NCBI GenBank assembly: GCA_030149525.1
Contig: JASBRJ010000202.1
Coordinates: 1 to 49,872 of the forward strand
Direction of reading: 5' to 3'
DNA length: 49,872 nucleotides
Source: a bacterium
GTDB lineage: Bacteria; Vulcanimicrobiota; Xenobia; Xenobiales; JADMJV01
Every line of letters begins with the position of its first letter. Within the stretch, counting starts at the first letter, position 1. Shown here one piece after another: positions 8,797 to 16,795 of the stretch. The position numbers and the translations under genes were made by a program. Below the pieces are notes generated by a model, which saw only the letters and a list, made by a program, of their open reading frames with translations, did no database searches and had not been told where the DNA came from.

Positions 8797-10095
8797 CTAG
8801 AGTAACCCCATCATCCGGGGCAAGAAGAGACTGATTTCGGGAAAGACCGAGACCAGAATCAGAACCGTCACCAGGACGCCGTACATGGGCATGAGGTGTT
8901 TGACGATTCTTGGAATCTCCACTTTGGAGACACTGCTTCCGACAAAGAGAAGTGACCCCACCGGCGGTGTGCAGATTCCGATGCACAGGTTCATCACCAT
9001 AACGATTCCGAAGTGGACCGGACTTATCCCGAAGTCGGAGACGATGGGTAAGAAGAGCGGTGTGAAGATCAAAAGAGCGGGTGTGAGGTCTAAGAAGGTT
9101 CCGCTGATGAGCAGTAGGAGATTGATCATCAAGAGAACCACGGCCGGATTCTGACTGATGCCGCCCAGTGTTCCTACAACAAGTTCAGGAATATTGGCAG
9201 CCGAAAAGACCCAGGACATGGCAACGCTCCCACCCACCAGAAACAGAACGATGGCGGTGGTGACCGTGCTTCCCAGAAAGAGACCGGGAACATCTTTGAC
9301 TTTGACCTCGCCGTAGTAGAGGGAGAGGACCAGGGCGTACAACACCGCCACGGCTGAGGCTTCGGAGGCGGTGAAGAGACCTTTGAGGATTCCCCCGATG
9401 ACCACCACGATCATAAAAAGACTGGGCAGTGCGTCCACAGTGGCTGCAGTCAGTTCTTTGAGAGTGGTGCCGGGATAAGTGGGATAGCCTTCCCGATGAG
9501 CTTTCCAGCCTGCCACCAACATGAGTCCGAATCCCATCAGGAACCCGGGAATATAGCCTGCCACAAAGAGGGCGGCCACCGAAGTTCCGCCGCTTACGAG
9601 ACTGAACAAGATGAGTGCTCCGGAGGGCGGAATGATAAGACCGGTGGGGGCGCTCGCCACGTTGACCGCCGTGGCGAAGGCGTCGTCGTAGCCCTCTTTT
9701 CGTTGCAGCGGGAGCATGATCTCCCCCACCGCCGCCGCCGATGAGACCGCCGAACCGCTGACGGCCCCGAACATCATGTTGGCCAGAATGTTGCAGTGGG
9801 CCAGAGCGCCGGGGAAGCGACCCATCAACAGTTTGGCGAGAGTGATGAGGCGCAGAGCGATGCCACCCTGGTTCATGATGTTGCCCGCCACAATGAAAAG
9901 CGGGATGGCCAGCAGCCCGAAGCTATCAAGCGATGTGAGAATCTTTTGAGACAGGATAGAAGCGGCGATGTCGGCGGGCATGGTGACAAGAAGGGCCAGA
10001 AAGGCGGACAGGCCGATGGCAAAAGAGATCGGTACGCCGATGAGGAGAAAGAGGAAGAAGCTCACGCCGAGGACGAGCATGATGAGAGTGTTCAC
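8797..10095 (-). CDS. dctM: TRAP transporter large permease, DctM family
   Basis: This 432-residue polytopic inner-membrane protein belongs to the DctM/IT superfamily. It has about a dozen hydrophobic segments and family motifs: IPLFIVAGNIMNQGG near the N-terminus, GAVSGSAVSSAAAVGEIMLP, TGLIIPPSGALILFSLVSGG, SEASAVAVLYALV, FGIVMVMNLCIGICTPPVG. It forms the ion-driven channel of a tripartite ATP-independent transporter for organic or sugar acids. It overlaps the upstream dctQ gene by 4 bases, as normal. Placed between uxaC and the larA-uxuB genes, it probably imports a uronate or sugar acid. No periplasmic binding protein gene (dctP) is seen in the window, so that partner must lie elsewhere. 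Confidence 0.93.
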   Translation of the reverse strand: MNTLIMLVLGVSFFLFLLIGVPISFAIGLSAFLALLVTMPADIAASILSQKILTSLDSFGLLAIPLFIVAGNIMNQGGIALRLITLAKLLMGRFPGALAHCNILANMMFGAVSGSAVSSAAAVGEIMLPLQRKEGYDDAFATAVNVASAPTGLIIPPSGALILFSLVSGGTSVAALFVAGYIPGFLMGFGLMLVAGWKAHREGYPTYPGTTLKELTAATVDALPSLFMIVVVIGGILKGLFTASEASAVAVLYALVLSLYYGEVKVKDVPGLFLGSTVTTAIVLFLVGGSVAMSWVFSAANIPELVVGTLGGISQNPAVVLLMINLLLLISGTFLDLTPALLIFTPLFLPIVSDFGISPVHFGIVMVMNLCIGICTPPVGSLLFVGSSVSKVEIPRIVKHLMPMYGVLVTVLILVSVFPEISLFLPRMMGLL

Positions 10096-10628
10096 GGCGT
10101 CTCCTGGAGCTTGGAGTAGTTGGCCACACTCAGGAGCAGACCGCTCAAAGGGAGGACGGAGTAGATGAGCCCCACAGGCCAGCCCAGAACCGGAGTTGTC
10201 TGAGCTAGCTCAAAGGTGATGCGACAGAGGTTCAGGCCGCCGAAGAAAAGCACTACGGCAAAGACCTGACACAAAAGCACAACGGTTCTCTTTCGCATGT
10301 TTGTCAGACTCTGAGGGAAGAGTTCGATGGCGATATGCTGATCTTTGAGGTGGGCGTAAGAGGCGCCCAGAAGGCCCAGCCACATAAGAAGAATACGGGC
10401 CAACTCTTCGCTGGCGCTTGACGGTGAGGCGAGGGCGTAGCGGGAGACGACTTGCCATAAAACCACCAGTGTGAGGGCGGCAAAGATGAGGAAACAGACT
10501 CCCCCCAGGAGCTTTTCCAGGTGACTCTTCAACGCCTTATCGGGCCGTCTGTCTAAGCGTTCGCATAGTCCAACAGGCTTCGGTCGGTTTGGAACCTGTC
10601 CCTCTCGAAGCACGGGAGGCGAAAACAC
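10092..10628 (-). CDS. dctQ: TRAP transporter small permease, DctQ family
   Basis: The protein has four membrane segments after a polar N-terminus: LLGGVCFLIFAALTLVVLW, ILLMWLGLLGASYAHL, VVLLCQVFAVVLFFGGLNL and a last one at GLIYSVLPLSGLLLSVANY. The DctQ mark VSRYALASPSSASEELARILLMWL is split across the first loop and second helix, followed by KDQHIAIELFP. The DctQ subunit couples DctM to the binding protein. The GTG at 10628 gives 178 residues and leaves only 21 bases before the divergent larA-like gene. An in-frame TTG at 10532 would give a more typical length and room for divergent promoters, so the true start is uncertain. Confidence 0.88.
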   Translation of the reverse strand: MFSPPVLREGQVPNRPKPVGLCERLDRRPDKALKSHLEKLLGGVCFLIFAALTLVVLWQVVSRYALASPSSASEELARILLMWLGLLGASYAHLKDQHIAIELFPQSLTNMRKRTVVLLCQVFAVVLFFGGLNLCRITFELAQTTPVLGWPVGLIYSVLPLSGLLLSVANYSKLQETP

Positions 10629-10649
10629 GGCAAGACCAAAGCTCGATGC

Positions 10650-11876
10650 ATGGATCTGTTAAGCGATGATGCGGTTGAGAAGATACTCCAGGAGGCGGTG
10701 AAAGGCATTCACGCCGACAAGGTGTTGGTTGTGATTCCCGACGCTACTCGAACGGCCCCTGTCCCGCTGTTCTTTCGTCTTTTGTCGGAGTTACTGCAAG
10801 ACCGGGTTGAGGAGTTGGTCTTTCTGATAGCCCTCGGCACCCATCCGCTGATGTCGGAAGAGGCCATCGACAAGTTGATGGGGATGGAGAAAAGTGAGCG
10901 AGAGAAGCGCTATCCCAAGAGTCGAGTGGTGAATCATCGGTGGGATTTGGAGGACACTTTCGTGGAGGTGGGTCGACTCACCGAAGAGGAAACTTCCGAG
11001 CTTTCCGGCGGCAGACTGAGTCTCTCTGTTCCCATCCGGATTAACAAACTACTCCGTTGGGCCGACCAGACGATTCTGTTGGGTCCCGTCTTTCCCCACG
11101 AGGTGGCCGGATTTTCCGGTGGTCACAAATATCTCTTTCCCGGCGTGGGCGGTTCCGATGTTATCCATTTCACCCACTGGTTGGGGGCACTCGTTACCAG
11201 CTATTCTACCATCGGACGGACCGACACGGCTGTGCGAAGAGCGATTGAACTTGCCGCAACTCGGGTGCCCGGCGAGAAACTGGGCTTGTGTCTAGTGACG
11301 TCTAAACAAGGGCTCCACGGAGTCTTTCACGGCCCCGTTCAGATGGCGTGGAAAGAGGCCACTCAACTCTCCTCACAGATTCATATCAAATGGTGCGAGA
11401 AGCCCTACAAGAGAATTTTGAGTATCATTCCCGAGCGATACGACGATGTGTGGACCGGAGCCAAGGGGATGTACAAGGTGGAGCCGGTGTTGGAAGACGG
11501 GGGAGAGGTTGTGCTGCTGGCTCCTCACATTTCCGAATTCAGCTACACCCACAAGAAGGTCTTAGATCAGGTGGGCTATCACATTCGAGACTATTTCGTG
11601 AAGCAGTGGGACAAGTTCAAAGACTTTCCCTGGGGGGTTTTGGCTCACTCCACTCATCTTAGAGGGGGCGGAGTTTTTGAGGACGGAGTGGAGAAGCCTC
11701 GGATTAAAGTAACTCTGGCTTCTCAGATTTCGCCTCAACGGTGTCAGGCCATGAATCTCGGCTACCTCGACCCCTCCACCATCGACCCCGCCGAGTGGGA
11801 AGGCCGGGAGGATGAAGGCGTTCTGCTGGTCCCTAACGCAGGCGAGACTCTCTATCGATTGGTAGACCAGAAGTGA
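10650..11876 (+). CDS. LarA-superfamily nickel-pincer racemase/epimerase, candidate gluconate/mannonate 2-epimerase
   Basis: This 408-residue LarA homologue (older name DUF2088) moves a hydride at the C2 hydroxyl of 2-hydroxyacids using the nickel-pincer nucleotide cofactor. Landmarks of L. plantarum LarA are present: Asp31 and Arg34 in PDATRTAP, His65 in ALGTH, His150 in GPVFPHEVAGFSGGHK, Lys160 ten residues later and His176. The His-Lys-His spacing of 10 and 26 equals that of the lactate racemase (174/184/200). Lys272 in AKGMYKVEP matches the second conserved Lys. Its stop overlaps the uxuB start (GTGA), so the two are one operon. Lactate racemization is unlikely in this context. A sugar-acid substrate, mannonate to gluconate, fits the neighbouring UxuB-type reductase and gluconokinase-like gene. 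LarA homologues with D-gluconate 2-epimerase activity have been reported. The family is secure; the substrate is inference. Confidence 0.85.
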   Translation: MDLLSDDAVEKILQEAVKGIHADKVLVVIPDATRTAPVPLFFRLLSELLQDRVEELVFLIALGTHPLMSEEAIDKLMGMEKSEREKRYPKSRVVNHRWDLEDTFVEVGRLTEEETSELSGGRLSLSVPIRINKLLRWADQTILLGPVFPHEVAGFSGGHKYLFPGVGGSDVIHFTHWLGALVTSYSTIGRTDTAVRRAIELAATRVPGEKLGLCLVTSKQGLHGVFHGPVQMAWKEATQLSSQIHIKWCEKPYKRILSIIPERYDDVWTGAKGMYKVEPVLEDGGEVVLLAPHISEFSYTHKKVLDQVGYHIRDYFVKQWDKFKDFPWGVLAHSTHLRGGGVFEDGVEKPRIKVTLASQISPQRCQAMNLGYLDPSTIDPAEWEGREDEGVLLVPNAGETLYRLVDQK

Positions 11877-13102
11877 AGCGGCATGTCCATCTTGGACTTG
11901 GGCGGTTTCACCGGGCCCATCAGGCGTTCTATCTGGAACAGGTGGGATGGAAGATCACGGCATTCAGTATGCGATCACCCGGTGAAGCTGACGCCTTGCG
12001 AGCCAATGACCACCTCTATCAGTTGAAGGTCATTGGGGGTGCCGAACCGGTCACGCGACCCATGAAAGTGATCGACTCTGCTTATTTCATAAGTCGCGAC
12101 ACCGAGCAGTTTTTTCAACTCATGCAAGACCCGTCGGTGAAGACCGTCTCGCTCACCATTACCGAGAAGGGCTACTGTGCCAACTCCGAGGGGCAACTGG
12201 ACAGCGAGCACCCGGATCTTGAGACTTGCGCCCTGTCTTATCTGGTCAAGGGGATTGAGAGGCGGCATCGACTCCACGTGGAGCCGCTGAATATCCTGAG
12301 TTGTGACAATCTGGTGAAGAACGGGGAACTGCTGGCCCGAGTGTGTGGCCAGTGGGCCGAGAAATTCGGTCACTCTATCGATTTTTCTAGAGTGTCGTTT
12401 CCCAACACCATGGTGGATCGAATCGTCCCCTCAGGACCGGATCCGTTGCTGGTTTCGACCGAACAGTTTCATCAGTGGGTCATCGAAGACAAGTTTTTGG
12501 GAGAGCGACCTCAGTGGGAGCAACCCGGTCTCTTTTTTACCGACTCGGTGGAAGCTTTTGAGGCCTATAAACTCGGTTTGCTGAACGCTTCCCACAGTTT
12601 TATGGCCTACTACGGTCAGATTTGTGGCCATGAATTCGTCCATCAGGCGGTGCGGGACGAACATCTTCGAGAACTCATTGAAAAGCTCTATTTTCAGGAG
12701 GTGGGCCCCCGTCTGAAAACTCCTCACGGCCTCACCTTGAAAGACTACGGTAAGGCCCTGTTAGCTCGATTCGACAACCCCGGTCTTCCCCATAAATTGT
12801 CCCAGATCGCTATGGACGGCTCCCAGAAAGTGCCTCAGCGTTTCTTGCCTCACATCAAACAGAGTTCGGTCCTTAAGATGGCCTACGCGGCCTGGTTTTC
12901 CTACATGTGGCTGGGAATCACCAAAAGGCGGGATTTCTTTCTCTCTGACCCCCGACTGGAAAAGCTCAAAGAGGCCGCTTGTGACAATTTTCAAGAGACT
13001 GTGACAGCCTGGAAGACTCTGCTGGGCTGGCCGGATTATCCGGTGGAGCTTTTGGAAAGTCCCGGCTCGTCTGCCACCCAGTCTTCGAACAGTTCGTCGT
13101 AG
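11873..13102 (+). CDS. uxuB: Mannonate oxidoreductase (fructuronate reductase), mannitol dehydrogenase family
   Basis: This NAD(P)-dependent polyol dehydrogenase-type enzyme has 409 residues. The N-terminal Rossmann loop is HLGLGRFHRAHQAFY. Next come SLTITEKGYC, LSCDNLVKNG, the family signature FPNTMVDRIVP, and the active-site helix with KLGLLNASHS. In hexuronate metabolism UxuB reduces D-fructuronate to D-mannonate; the paralogue UxaB reduces tagaturonate to altronate. The sequence looks closer to the UxuB/mannitol dehydrogenase type, but this is judged by eye. It starts with GTG overlapping the larA-like stop by 4 bases and ends inside the 3' end of the converging kinase gene (67-base overlap). 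Together with uxaC it yields mannonate from glucuronate, the expected substrate of the LarA-type enzyme before it. Confidence 0.9.
   Translation: MKRHVHLGLGRFHRAHQAFYLEQVGWKITAFSMRSPGEADALRANDHLYQLKVIGGAEPVTRPMKVIDSAYFISRDTEQFFQLMQDPSVKTVSLTITEKGYCANSEGQLDSEHPDLETCALSYLVKGIERRHRLHVEPLNILSCDNLVKNGELLARVCGQWAEKFGHSIDFSRVSFPNTMVDRIVPSGPDPLLVSTEQFHQWVIEDKFLGERPQWEQPGLFFTDSVEAFEAYKLGLLNASHSFMAYYGQICGHEFVHQAVRDEHLRELIEKLYFQEVGPRLKTPHGLTLKDYGKALLARFDNPGLPHKLSQIAMDGSQKVPQRFLPHIKQSSVLKMAYAAWFSYMWLGITKRRDFFLSDPRLEKLKEAACDNFQETVTAWKTLLGWPDYPVELLESPGSSATQSSNSSS
12272..12283. repeat. 12-bp palindrome CTCCACGTGGAG, copy 3 of 3
   Basis: Third exact copy of the 12-base palindrome, inside the uxuB-type gene. 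It may be a recognition site or an iterated genomic palindrome; chance shared codons remain possible. Confidence 0.6.
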
Positions 13103-14424
13103 ACCGCTGTTTGGACCAGATCCGGTTCGGTGATAGCTCCTGCGGGAAGAGCCGCCGAGTGTTCTCGGTAGCCCTCCAAGGCTAGCATGGCAGCCCCCAG
13201 GGAGGTGGCTTCTTCGATGGGACTCACAGCCAGCGGTTTCCCCAGGACGTTTGCCAGTAGTTGAACCCAGGAGGGAGAGGCGAAGAATCCACCGGTGCAG
13301 CGAATCGGTTCGTCGCCTGGCTCCAGTTCTTGGTAGAGCCGCCTTAGACAGAAGGCAACGCCCTCAACGGCGGCCCGCGCGACGTCGGCGGGCTGATGTT
13401 GAAAGTTTAAGCCAAGGACGGCGGCGGTCTTTTCCGGGCTCCAGAAAGGTGCTCTCTCTCCCTGAAAGTAGGGATAGATTTTGAGACCGTTGGCTCCGGT
13501 ATCGGCGCTTTCAACCCAACTGAGCACATCGTCGAGAGTGGCCTTGTACTGCTGGCAAAGCCAGTCGAGAACGGACGTGCCATTGGAAATGGCGGCGCCT
13601 CTCACGGCCAGTTCGTGGTCGATGGCGTAGCGAAAGAGGGAAGAGGGTAGCGGCCCGTCGGAGGTCTCAAGCTGGCGTAAGGCACCCGAAGTTCCCACCG
13701 ACATGGCGACCCTTTTGTCCACGACCGCGCCCACGCCCAAGTTCCCCAAAGGCCCGTCGCCACCGCCCAGAAAAACCTGACGGCCTTTCCACATGAAGGG
13801 CTCAACGCCGGTCTGAACTTCGGGGAGACAGTTTTCAGGAAGTTCCAATTCGGCCAATAGCTCTCTGTCCCAACACTGCTCTTTCTGGTCCCAAAGTCCG
13901 GTGGCAGAGGCGTTGGAAAGATCCATGGGCATAGGTCGGCCCATAAGCCGTTCCAGCAGGAACGCTTTGAGATCGGTTACCCGGGCGATCTGGTTCCACC
14001 AGACAGGGCGCCGAAGTCGCAGCCAACTCAACTTGGCAGGCCAGGCCATGGGATGAATGGGAGTGCCCGTGCGTTGATGGTGTTGGGGAAACTTTTCTTT
14101 CAGATAAATGGCCTGTTTAGCGCTTCGGCTGTCGGCCCAGGAGATGGCGTTGGTGAGCGGTTGTCCGGCGGGATTCAAAATCACCAGGCTGTGCATGGCT
14201 GAGGTGAAAGAGAGGGGGCTTCCCACCTCGATCTGATCGATGAGGTTCTCCAGCAGACTCTCCATCTTTTGGAGGTTGTGCTCCACCCATCCGGCTTGAG
14301 GGCGAAGCAGTTGGCATTTCTCGATATATTTCTTGGTCAGCCTGGGCTGATCGTCGTCGGGGAAATCAAAGCAACACGCTTTGATAGCACTGGACCCTAT
14401 ATCAACCCCAACGATTTTGATCAT
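13036..14424 (-). CDS. gntK: FGGY-family carbohydrate kinase, probable gluconokinase
   Basis: The protein has 462 residues from the ATG at 14424 (MIKIVGVDIGSSAIKACCF). The longer open frame adds 19 residues not typical of the family. The two FGGY actin-like domains are complete. Motifs resemble gluconokinase of the Bacillus GntK type more than xylulokinase: TSAMHSLVIL, AISWADSRS, RTGTPIHPMAW, DLSNASATGLWD, GGGDGPLGNLGVGAV and SVGTSGALR. The C-terminal half has YFQGERAPFW, CTGGFFASPSWVQLLANVLG and ATSLGAAMLA. It would phosphorylate gluconate to 6-phosphogluconate, feeding the pentose phosphate or Entner-Doudoroff route. It is divergent from the CE15 gene and converges on uxuB. Another sugar acid or a ketose cannot be excluded, but the RTGTPIHPM region argues for gluconate. 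Confidence 0.85.
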   Translation of the reverse strand: MIKIVGVDIGSSAIKACCFDFPDDDQPRLTKKYIEKCQLLRPQAGWVEHNLQKMESLLENLIDQIEVGSPLSFTSAMHSLVILNPAGQPLTNAISWADSRSAKQAIYLKEKFPQHHQRTGTPIHPMAWPAKLSWLRLRRPVWWNQIARVTDLKAFLLERLMGRPMPMDLSNASATGLWDQKEQCWDRELLAELELPENCLPEVQTGVEPFMWKGRQVFLGGGDGPLGNLGVGAVVDKRVAMSVGTSGALRQLETSDGPLPSSLFRYAIDHELAVRGAAISNGTSVLDWLCQQYKATLDDVLSWVESADTGANGLKIYPYFQGERAPFWSPEKTAAVLGLNFQHQPADVARAAVEGVAFCLRRLYQELEPGDEPIRCTGGFFASPSWVQLLANVLGKPLAVSPIEEATSLGAAMLALEGYREHSAALPAGAITEPDLVQTAVYDELFEDWVADEPGLSKSSTG

Positions 14425-14471
14425 CACACACCCCGAGCGGGATTGACTGCCTTTAGACAGAAGCCCGATCT

Positions 14472-15662
14472 GTGAAACCACTCCTACGAATCTGTTTGAT
14501 TATCCTCCTATCAAAGGGAGTTATGGCTCAAGCTCCCTCCGGATACAACTACGACGAGTCGAAGGTCCCCAGCTTCCAACTTCGCTCTCCTCTGGTCACA
14601 AAAGACGGTCGTGAGGTGACGGACCGAGCGGCTTGGAATTCCCAGCGACAGACGCTTTTGAAAGAGTTCGAGGCCACAGTTTACGGTGCGGTTCCTGAGC
14701 AGGCGGACATTCAGTTAAGCGGAGTGGAAGTCGAGGAGAGCCTCGTTTGGAACGGGAAAGCCGTACGGGATCTCACCGAACTCACCTACACTTACAAGGA
14801 TCGTGAGCTTCGTCTTAATCTGCTCAGCTATCGTCCGGTAGGAGAGGGGCCTTTCCCCGTTTTCCTCGGTATGAACTTTAGCGGCAATCAGACCACGACC
14901 ACCGACCCCGCCGTTCCTCTGTCTCGAAATTGGGTCATGAAGAACCCCGAAATCGGCATGCCCACCAATGTCGCTACCGAAGCGTCCCGAGGGGGGCGGA
15001 GCATGCGATGGCCGTTAGAGCTTATGGTGGAGAGGGGATACGCTGTTTGCACACTCTGCTATGGGGATGTGGATCCGGATTTCGACGACGGATTTGAAAA
15101 CGGTTTGCACGGCCTCGTCCGGTCCAAAGAGTTTGGTTCTATAGCGGCTTGGGCCTGGGGGCTGAGAGAGGTCCGGGGCTATCTTCAGCAACTCCCCTGG
15201 ACAGACAGGGTCGCCGTCTTCGGTCATTCCCGCCTGGGCAAGGCAGCCTTGTGGGCCGGAGCCTCCGACCCGGAGTTCTCCCTGGTCATTTCCAACAATT
15301 CCGGCTGCGGCGGGGCGGCGCTTTCCAAACGACAGGTGGGGGAGACTCTGAAAGCTATCAACGATCGTTTCCCTCACTGGTTCGTCGAGGCTTTTCACAC
15401 CTACAACGAGCGCGAACTGGAATTGCCGTTGGACCAACACCTCTTGATGGCTTGCGTGGCTCCGCGCCTTTTGTATGTAACCAGCGCCTCTGAAGATCTG
15501 TGGGCCGACCCCAAGGGAGAGCAGTTGGCTACGGAGTTCGCTCGACCGGCCTTCGAGCTTTTGGGAGGTCGGGTGGGATATCATATGCGCCCCGGTCGCC
15601 ACAATATGTTGGAGTTCGACTGGAAGCGGATATTAGATTTTGCCGATGCTCACTGGCGCTAA
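14472..15662 (+). CDS. Secreted CE15 glucuronoyl esterase
   Basis: This is a 396-residue alpha/beta hydrolase with an N-terminal signal peptide (residues 1-19, ending about VMAQ). The nucleophile is Ser253 in VFGHSRLGKAALWAG, the G-x-S-R-x-G-K/R motif of carbohydrate esterase family 15. Also typical are NNSGCGGAALSKR, the SASEDLWADPKGE segment with an acidic residue, and the catalytic His377 in RPGRHNMLEFDW. CE15 enzymes split the ester between the 4-O-methyl-glucuronic acid of glucuronoxylan and lignin alcohols. That gives this locus an extracellular source of glucuronate-bearing oligosaccharides and fits uxaC and the TRAP transporter. The start is a GTG with no strong ribosome-binding site; it is chosen because it gives a complete signal peptide. 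It overlaps the converging fmdB-type gene by 4 bases. Confidence 0.9.
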   Translation: MKPLLRICLIILLSKGVMAQAPSGYNYDESKVPSFQLRSPLVTKDGREVTDRAAWNSQRQTLLKEFEATVYGAVPEQADIQLSGVEVEESLVWNGKAVRDLTELTYTYKDRELRLNLLSYRPVGEGPFPVFLGMNFSGNQTTTTDPAVPLSRNWVMKNPEIGMPTNVATEASRGGRSMRWPLELMVERGYAVCTLCYGDVDPDFDDGFENGLHGLVRSKEFGSIAAWAWGLREVRGYLQQLPWTDRVAVFGHSRLGKAALWAGASDPEFSLVISNNSGCGGAALSKRQVGETLKAINDRFPHWFVEAFHTYNERELELPLDQHLLMACVAPRLLYVTSASEDLWADPKGEQLATEFARPAFELLGGRVGYHMRPGRHNMLEFDWKRILDFADAHWR

Positions 15663-15937
15663 TCGAACCCGTCGACCTTAGGCCCGGCGATCCGCTCATA
15701 AGTTCCATCCGAGGTTTTCTTCAACTTGGTCAATCCAGAAGCCGCGATGTCGGAGTCGGAAGCGGGGGTGCTGTGTTGGGCAGGGAGGCTTATGAGCCGC
15801 TCCAACTCCCCTTTGCCCAGCGGTTTGTCGCCCCGGTGAGGACAATACTTACCGCATACGGCCGGTTCTATCTTCCCGCGAACGAAGATCTCAAGCTTCT
15901 CGTTGCATTCCAAACAACGGTATTCGTAAATGGGCAT
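15659..15937 (-). CDS. FmdB-family zinc-ribbon protein
   Basis: This is a 92-residue protein with the typical start MPIYEYRCLECNEKLEIFV. Cys8 and Cys11 form the first knuckle. The second pair is Cys28 and Cys32 in AVCGKYCPHRG, with one residue more than the usual C-x-x-C. The C-terminal half is a polar tail with GTYERIAGPK. FmdB-type proteins are putative regulatory or metal-binding proteins whose function is poorly known. It follows the REC-HPt gene by 49 bases at the end of the min cluster. Confidence 0.85.
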   Translation of the reverse strand: MPIYEYRCLECNEKLEIFVRGKIEPAVCGKYCPHRGDKPLGKGELERLISLPAQHSTPASDSDIAASGLTKLKKTSDGTYERIAGPKVDGFD

Positions 15938-15986
15938 AAGGGTAATTACAACAACTGGAAAGTCCGTCCCTACCCAAGGCCGAGGA

Positions 15987-16784
15987 TCACTCGCAGGACT
16001 GCAAGACTTCTTTGAGTTCGCGAGCGGTTTCCTGCCAGAGCGATTCCAGACGTTCCACCTGTTCTTCGATCTCTTCTAGAGCTTTCTCATCTTTAGCGGC
16101 CTCTTCCAGTTCGTGAGCGCATTCCAGCATCTGGGTGGCTCCCACGATTCCGCAAGAGCCCTTCAGAGAGTGAGCCTCCTGATGAATTTTGCGATGACTC
16201 TTTTCTTCGATGAATTCATAGAAGTTGGCCAGTCGGGTGGGGATTCGATCGGAAAACCTTATGAGAGCTTTCTTGACAAATGCAGAACCACCCAGAATTT
16301 TGAGCTTGTCCAGGACATCGGAGTCGAAGTAGCTGAGGTTCTGAGGTGGCGCCGGAGCTTTTTCCAGGGAGTCTTCCTTAGCAGCTTCTCTGTCGGTGCC
16401 CCCAAACCACTCTTTGGCAGCGTTCAGGACTTCCGGGATTCGGTAGGCCGTCATGAGTTTCACCCGGTTGGAGGGAAGATAGGTGGCTTCTTCTTTCTCT
16501 GCCCGCGTGAGTTCACTGGCTGAGATGAGAAGGACGCGCGCGTCGGGATGCATCTGACACCAGAGTTGGGAAAGCTCCAACCCGTTCATTCCGGGCATGT
16601 GAAAATCCGATACAAGATTGGGGCAAGAACCATATTTTCGAGCTTGTGCCACAAGCTCCGTGGGTGATTGGAAGTCCCAAACGGTGGCAGCAAAACGACC
16701 CAGCAGCCGCTTCTGAACCAGAAGTTGCGCCGGGTCGTCGTTGACGAGCCAGATTTCCAAATCGTCTAAGGCAGGCGATGACAC
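15987..16784 (-). CDS. Response regulator receiver-HPt protein
   Basis: This 265-residue cytoplasmic signalling protein starts with GTG. The N-terminal receiver domain has Asn15-Asp16-Asp17 as acidic pocket and the phosphoacceptor Asp60 in SDFHMPGMNG. The expected Lys-Pro after strand 5 is replaced by MTAYRIPEV, a small oddity. A Pro-rich linker (about 130-150) leads to a histidine phosphotransfer domain with His205 in HQEAHSLKGSCGIVGA. A receiver joined to an HPt domain without kinase or output domain points to a phosphorelay middle piece. It begins 11 bases after minE and so is probably in the min operon, an unusual partner. The soluble kinase at 45383 is one possible source of phosphate, without direct evidence. 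Confidence 0.88.
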   Translation of the reverse strand: MSSPALDDLEIWLVNDDPAQLLVQKRLLGRFAATVWDFQSPTELVAQARKYGSCPNLVSDFHMPGMNGLELSQLWCQMHPDARVLLISASELTRAEKEEATYLPSNRVKLMTAYRIPEVLNAAKEWFGGTDREAAKEDSLEKAPAPPQNLSYFDSDVLDKLKILGGSAFVKKALIRFSDRIPTRLANFYEFIEEKSHRKIHQEAHSLKGSCGIVGATQMLECAHELEEAAKDEKALEEIEEQVERLESLWQETARELKEVLQSCE

Positions 16785-16795
16785 GCCTCTAGACC

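Noticed and set aside
10650-11876. Simple lactate racemase role for the LarA homologue
   Set aside because: No lactate transport, lactate dehydrogenase or lar maturation genes lie nearby, while it is translationally coupled to a uxuB-type gene. Lactate activity is not excluded by sequence.
13036-14424. FGGY kinase as xylulokinase
   Set aside because: RTGTPIHPM, TSAMHSL and SVGTSGALR resemble gluconokinase better, and no xylose isomerase gene is near. Assay would still be needed.
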